The translations under genes were made by a program, and so were the position numbers. The notes beneath the pieces were generated by a model. The model saw only the letters and a list, made by a program, of their open reading frames with translations. It was not told the DNA's origin and ran no database searches. 5,884 nt of DNA from Cloacimonetes bacterium UBA5553 (lineage in GTDB: Bacteria > Cloacimonadota > Cloacimonadia > Cloacimonadales > Cloacimonadaceae): positions 8,579 through 14,462 of the forward strand of contig DIMZ01000245.1 in the NCBI GenBank assembly GCA_002425825.1, written 5' to 3'. Each line of letters opens with the position of its first letter. The first letter of the stretch is position 1. Shown one piece after another: positions 5,794-5,884 of this stretch.

Positions 5794-5884
5794 TGTTATA
5801 AACTACGCTGCTGCGATCAGACTCGCAGATTTCCACTTCATGCACGGCGATATCGGGCGATGCCAACTCACGCTCAAAACGCTC
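5786..5884 (-). CDS. queD: C-terminal end of a 6-pyruvoyl-tetrahydropterin synthase / QueD family protein
   Basis: Only the last 32 residues and the stop are in the window. The tail contains VHEVEIC then ESDRSSVVY, which lines up with the C-terminus of mammalian 6-pyruvoyl-tetrahydropterin synthase (VKVYETDNNIVVY): V-x-V-x-x-E-x-D, then VVY close to the end. The glutamate (codon at 5822-5824) corresponds to the pterin-anchoring Glu of that family. In bacteria most members are QueD, 6-carboxytetrahydropterin synthase, which acts in queuosine precursor synthesis; other members make pterins. The catalytic Cys/His and zinc ligands lie outside, so the exact activity is inferred. It overlaps engB by 8 bases and is the most upstream gene visible in the operon. 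Confidence 0.68.
   Translation of the reverse strand, partial: ERFERELASPDIAVHEVEICESDRSSVVYNNA

Overview
The window looks like core chromosome from a Gram-negative bacterium. It holds part of a compact minus-strand gene cluster, a gap of about 310 bp, and the start of another minus-strand gene. A CMP-Kdo synthetase (kdsB) implies Kdo-containing lipopolysaccharide, and a signal-peptide nucleotidase implies a periplasm. The sequence style of MnmG (W and P in GPAVWAPRAQ where E. coli has GPAVRATRAQ) and of LepA suggests the Fibrobacterota/Chlorobiota/Bacteroidota side of the tree, possibly Cloacimonadota. That placement is inferred from memory of family variants and is not demonstrated here.

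All real genes are on the minus strand, so transcription runs from high to low coordinates. The first cluster is: the C-terminal end of a 6-pyruvoyl-tetrahydropterin synthase/QueD-family protein (5786-5884, cut by the window), engB (5182-5793), mnmG (3323-5176), kdsB (2590-3330) and an exported 5'-nucleotidase-family metallophosphoesterase (1110-2576). The junctions are an 8-nt overlap, a 5-nt gap, an 8-nt overlap and a 13-nt gap, so this is almost certainly one operon with translational coupling. No promoter for it lies inside the window.

The 798-1109 gap separates this operon from lepA (1-797, cut at its C-terminal end). It contains no convincing protein gene but is rich in inverted repeats: a long imperfect hairpin (937-1004) nested in an outer 8-bp pair (929-936 with 1041-1048), a perfect 8-bp stem with a GAA loop just after the nucleotidase stop, and a 10-bp inverted repeat at the two edges of the gap.

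Functionally, the cluster mixes translation with cell-envelope work. QueD feeds queuosine synthesis (tRNA position G34), MnmG modifies U34, EngB assists 50S ribosome assembly and LepA is a ribosomal translation GTPase. KdsB activates Kdo for lipopolysaccharide, and the nucleotidase hydrolyses phosphoesters outside the cytoplasm. The genes are ordinary housekeeping families. I see no new biological system in them; the structured gap is the only part the genes do not explain.
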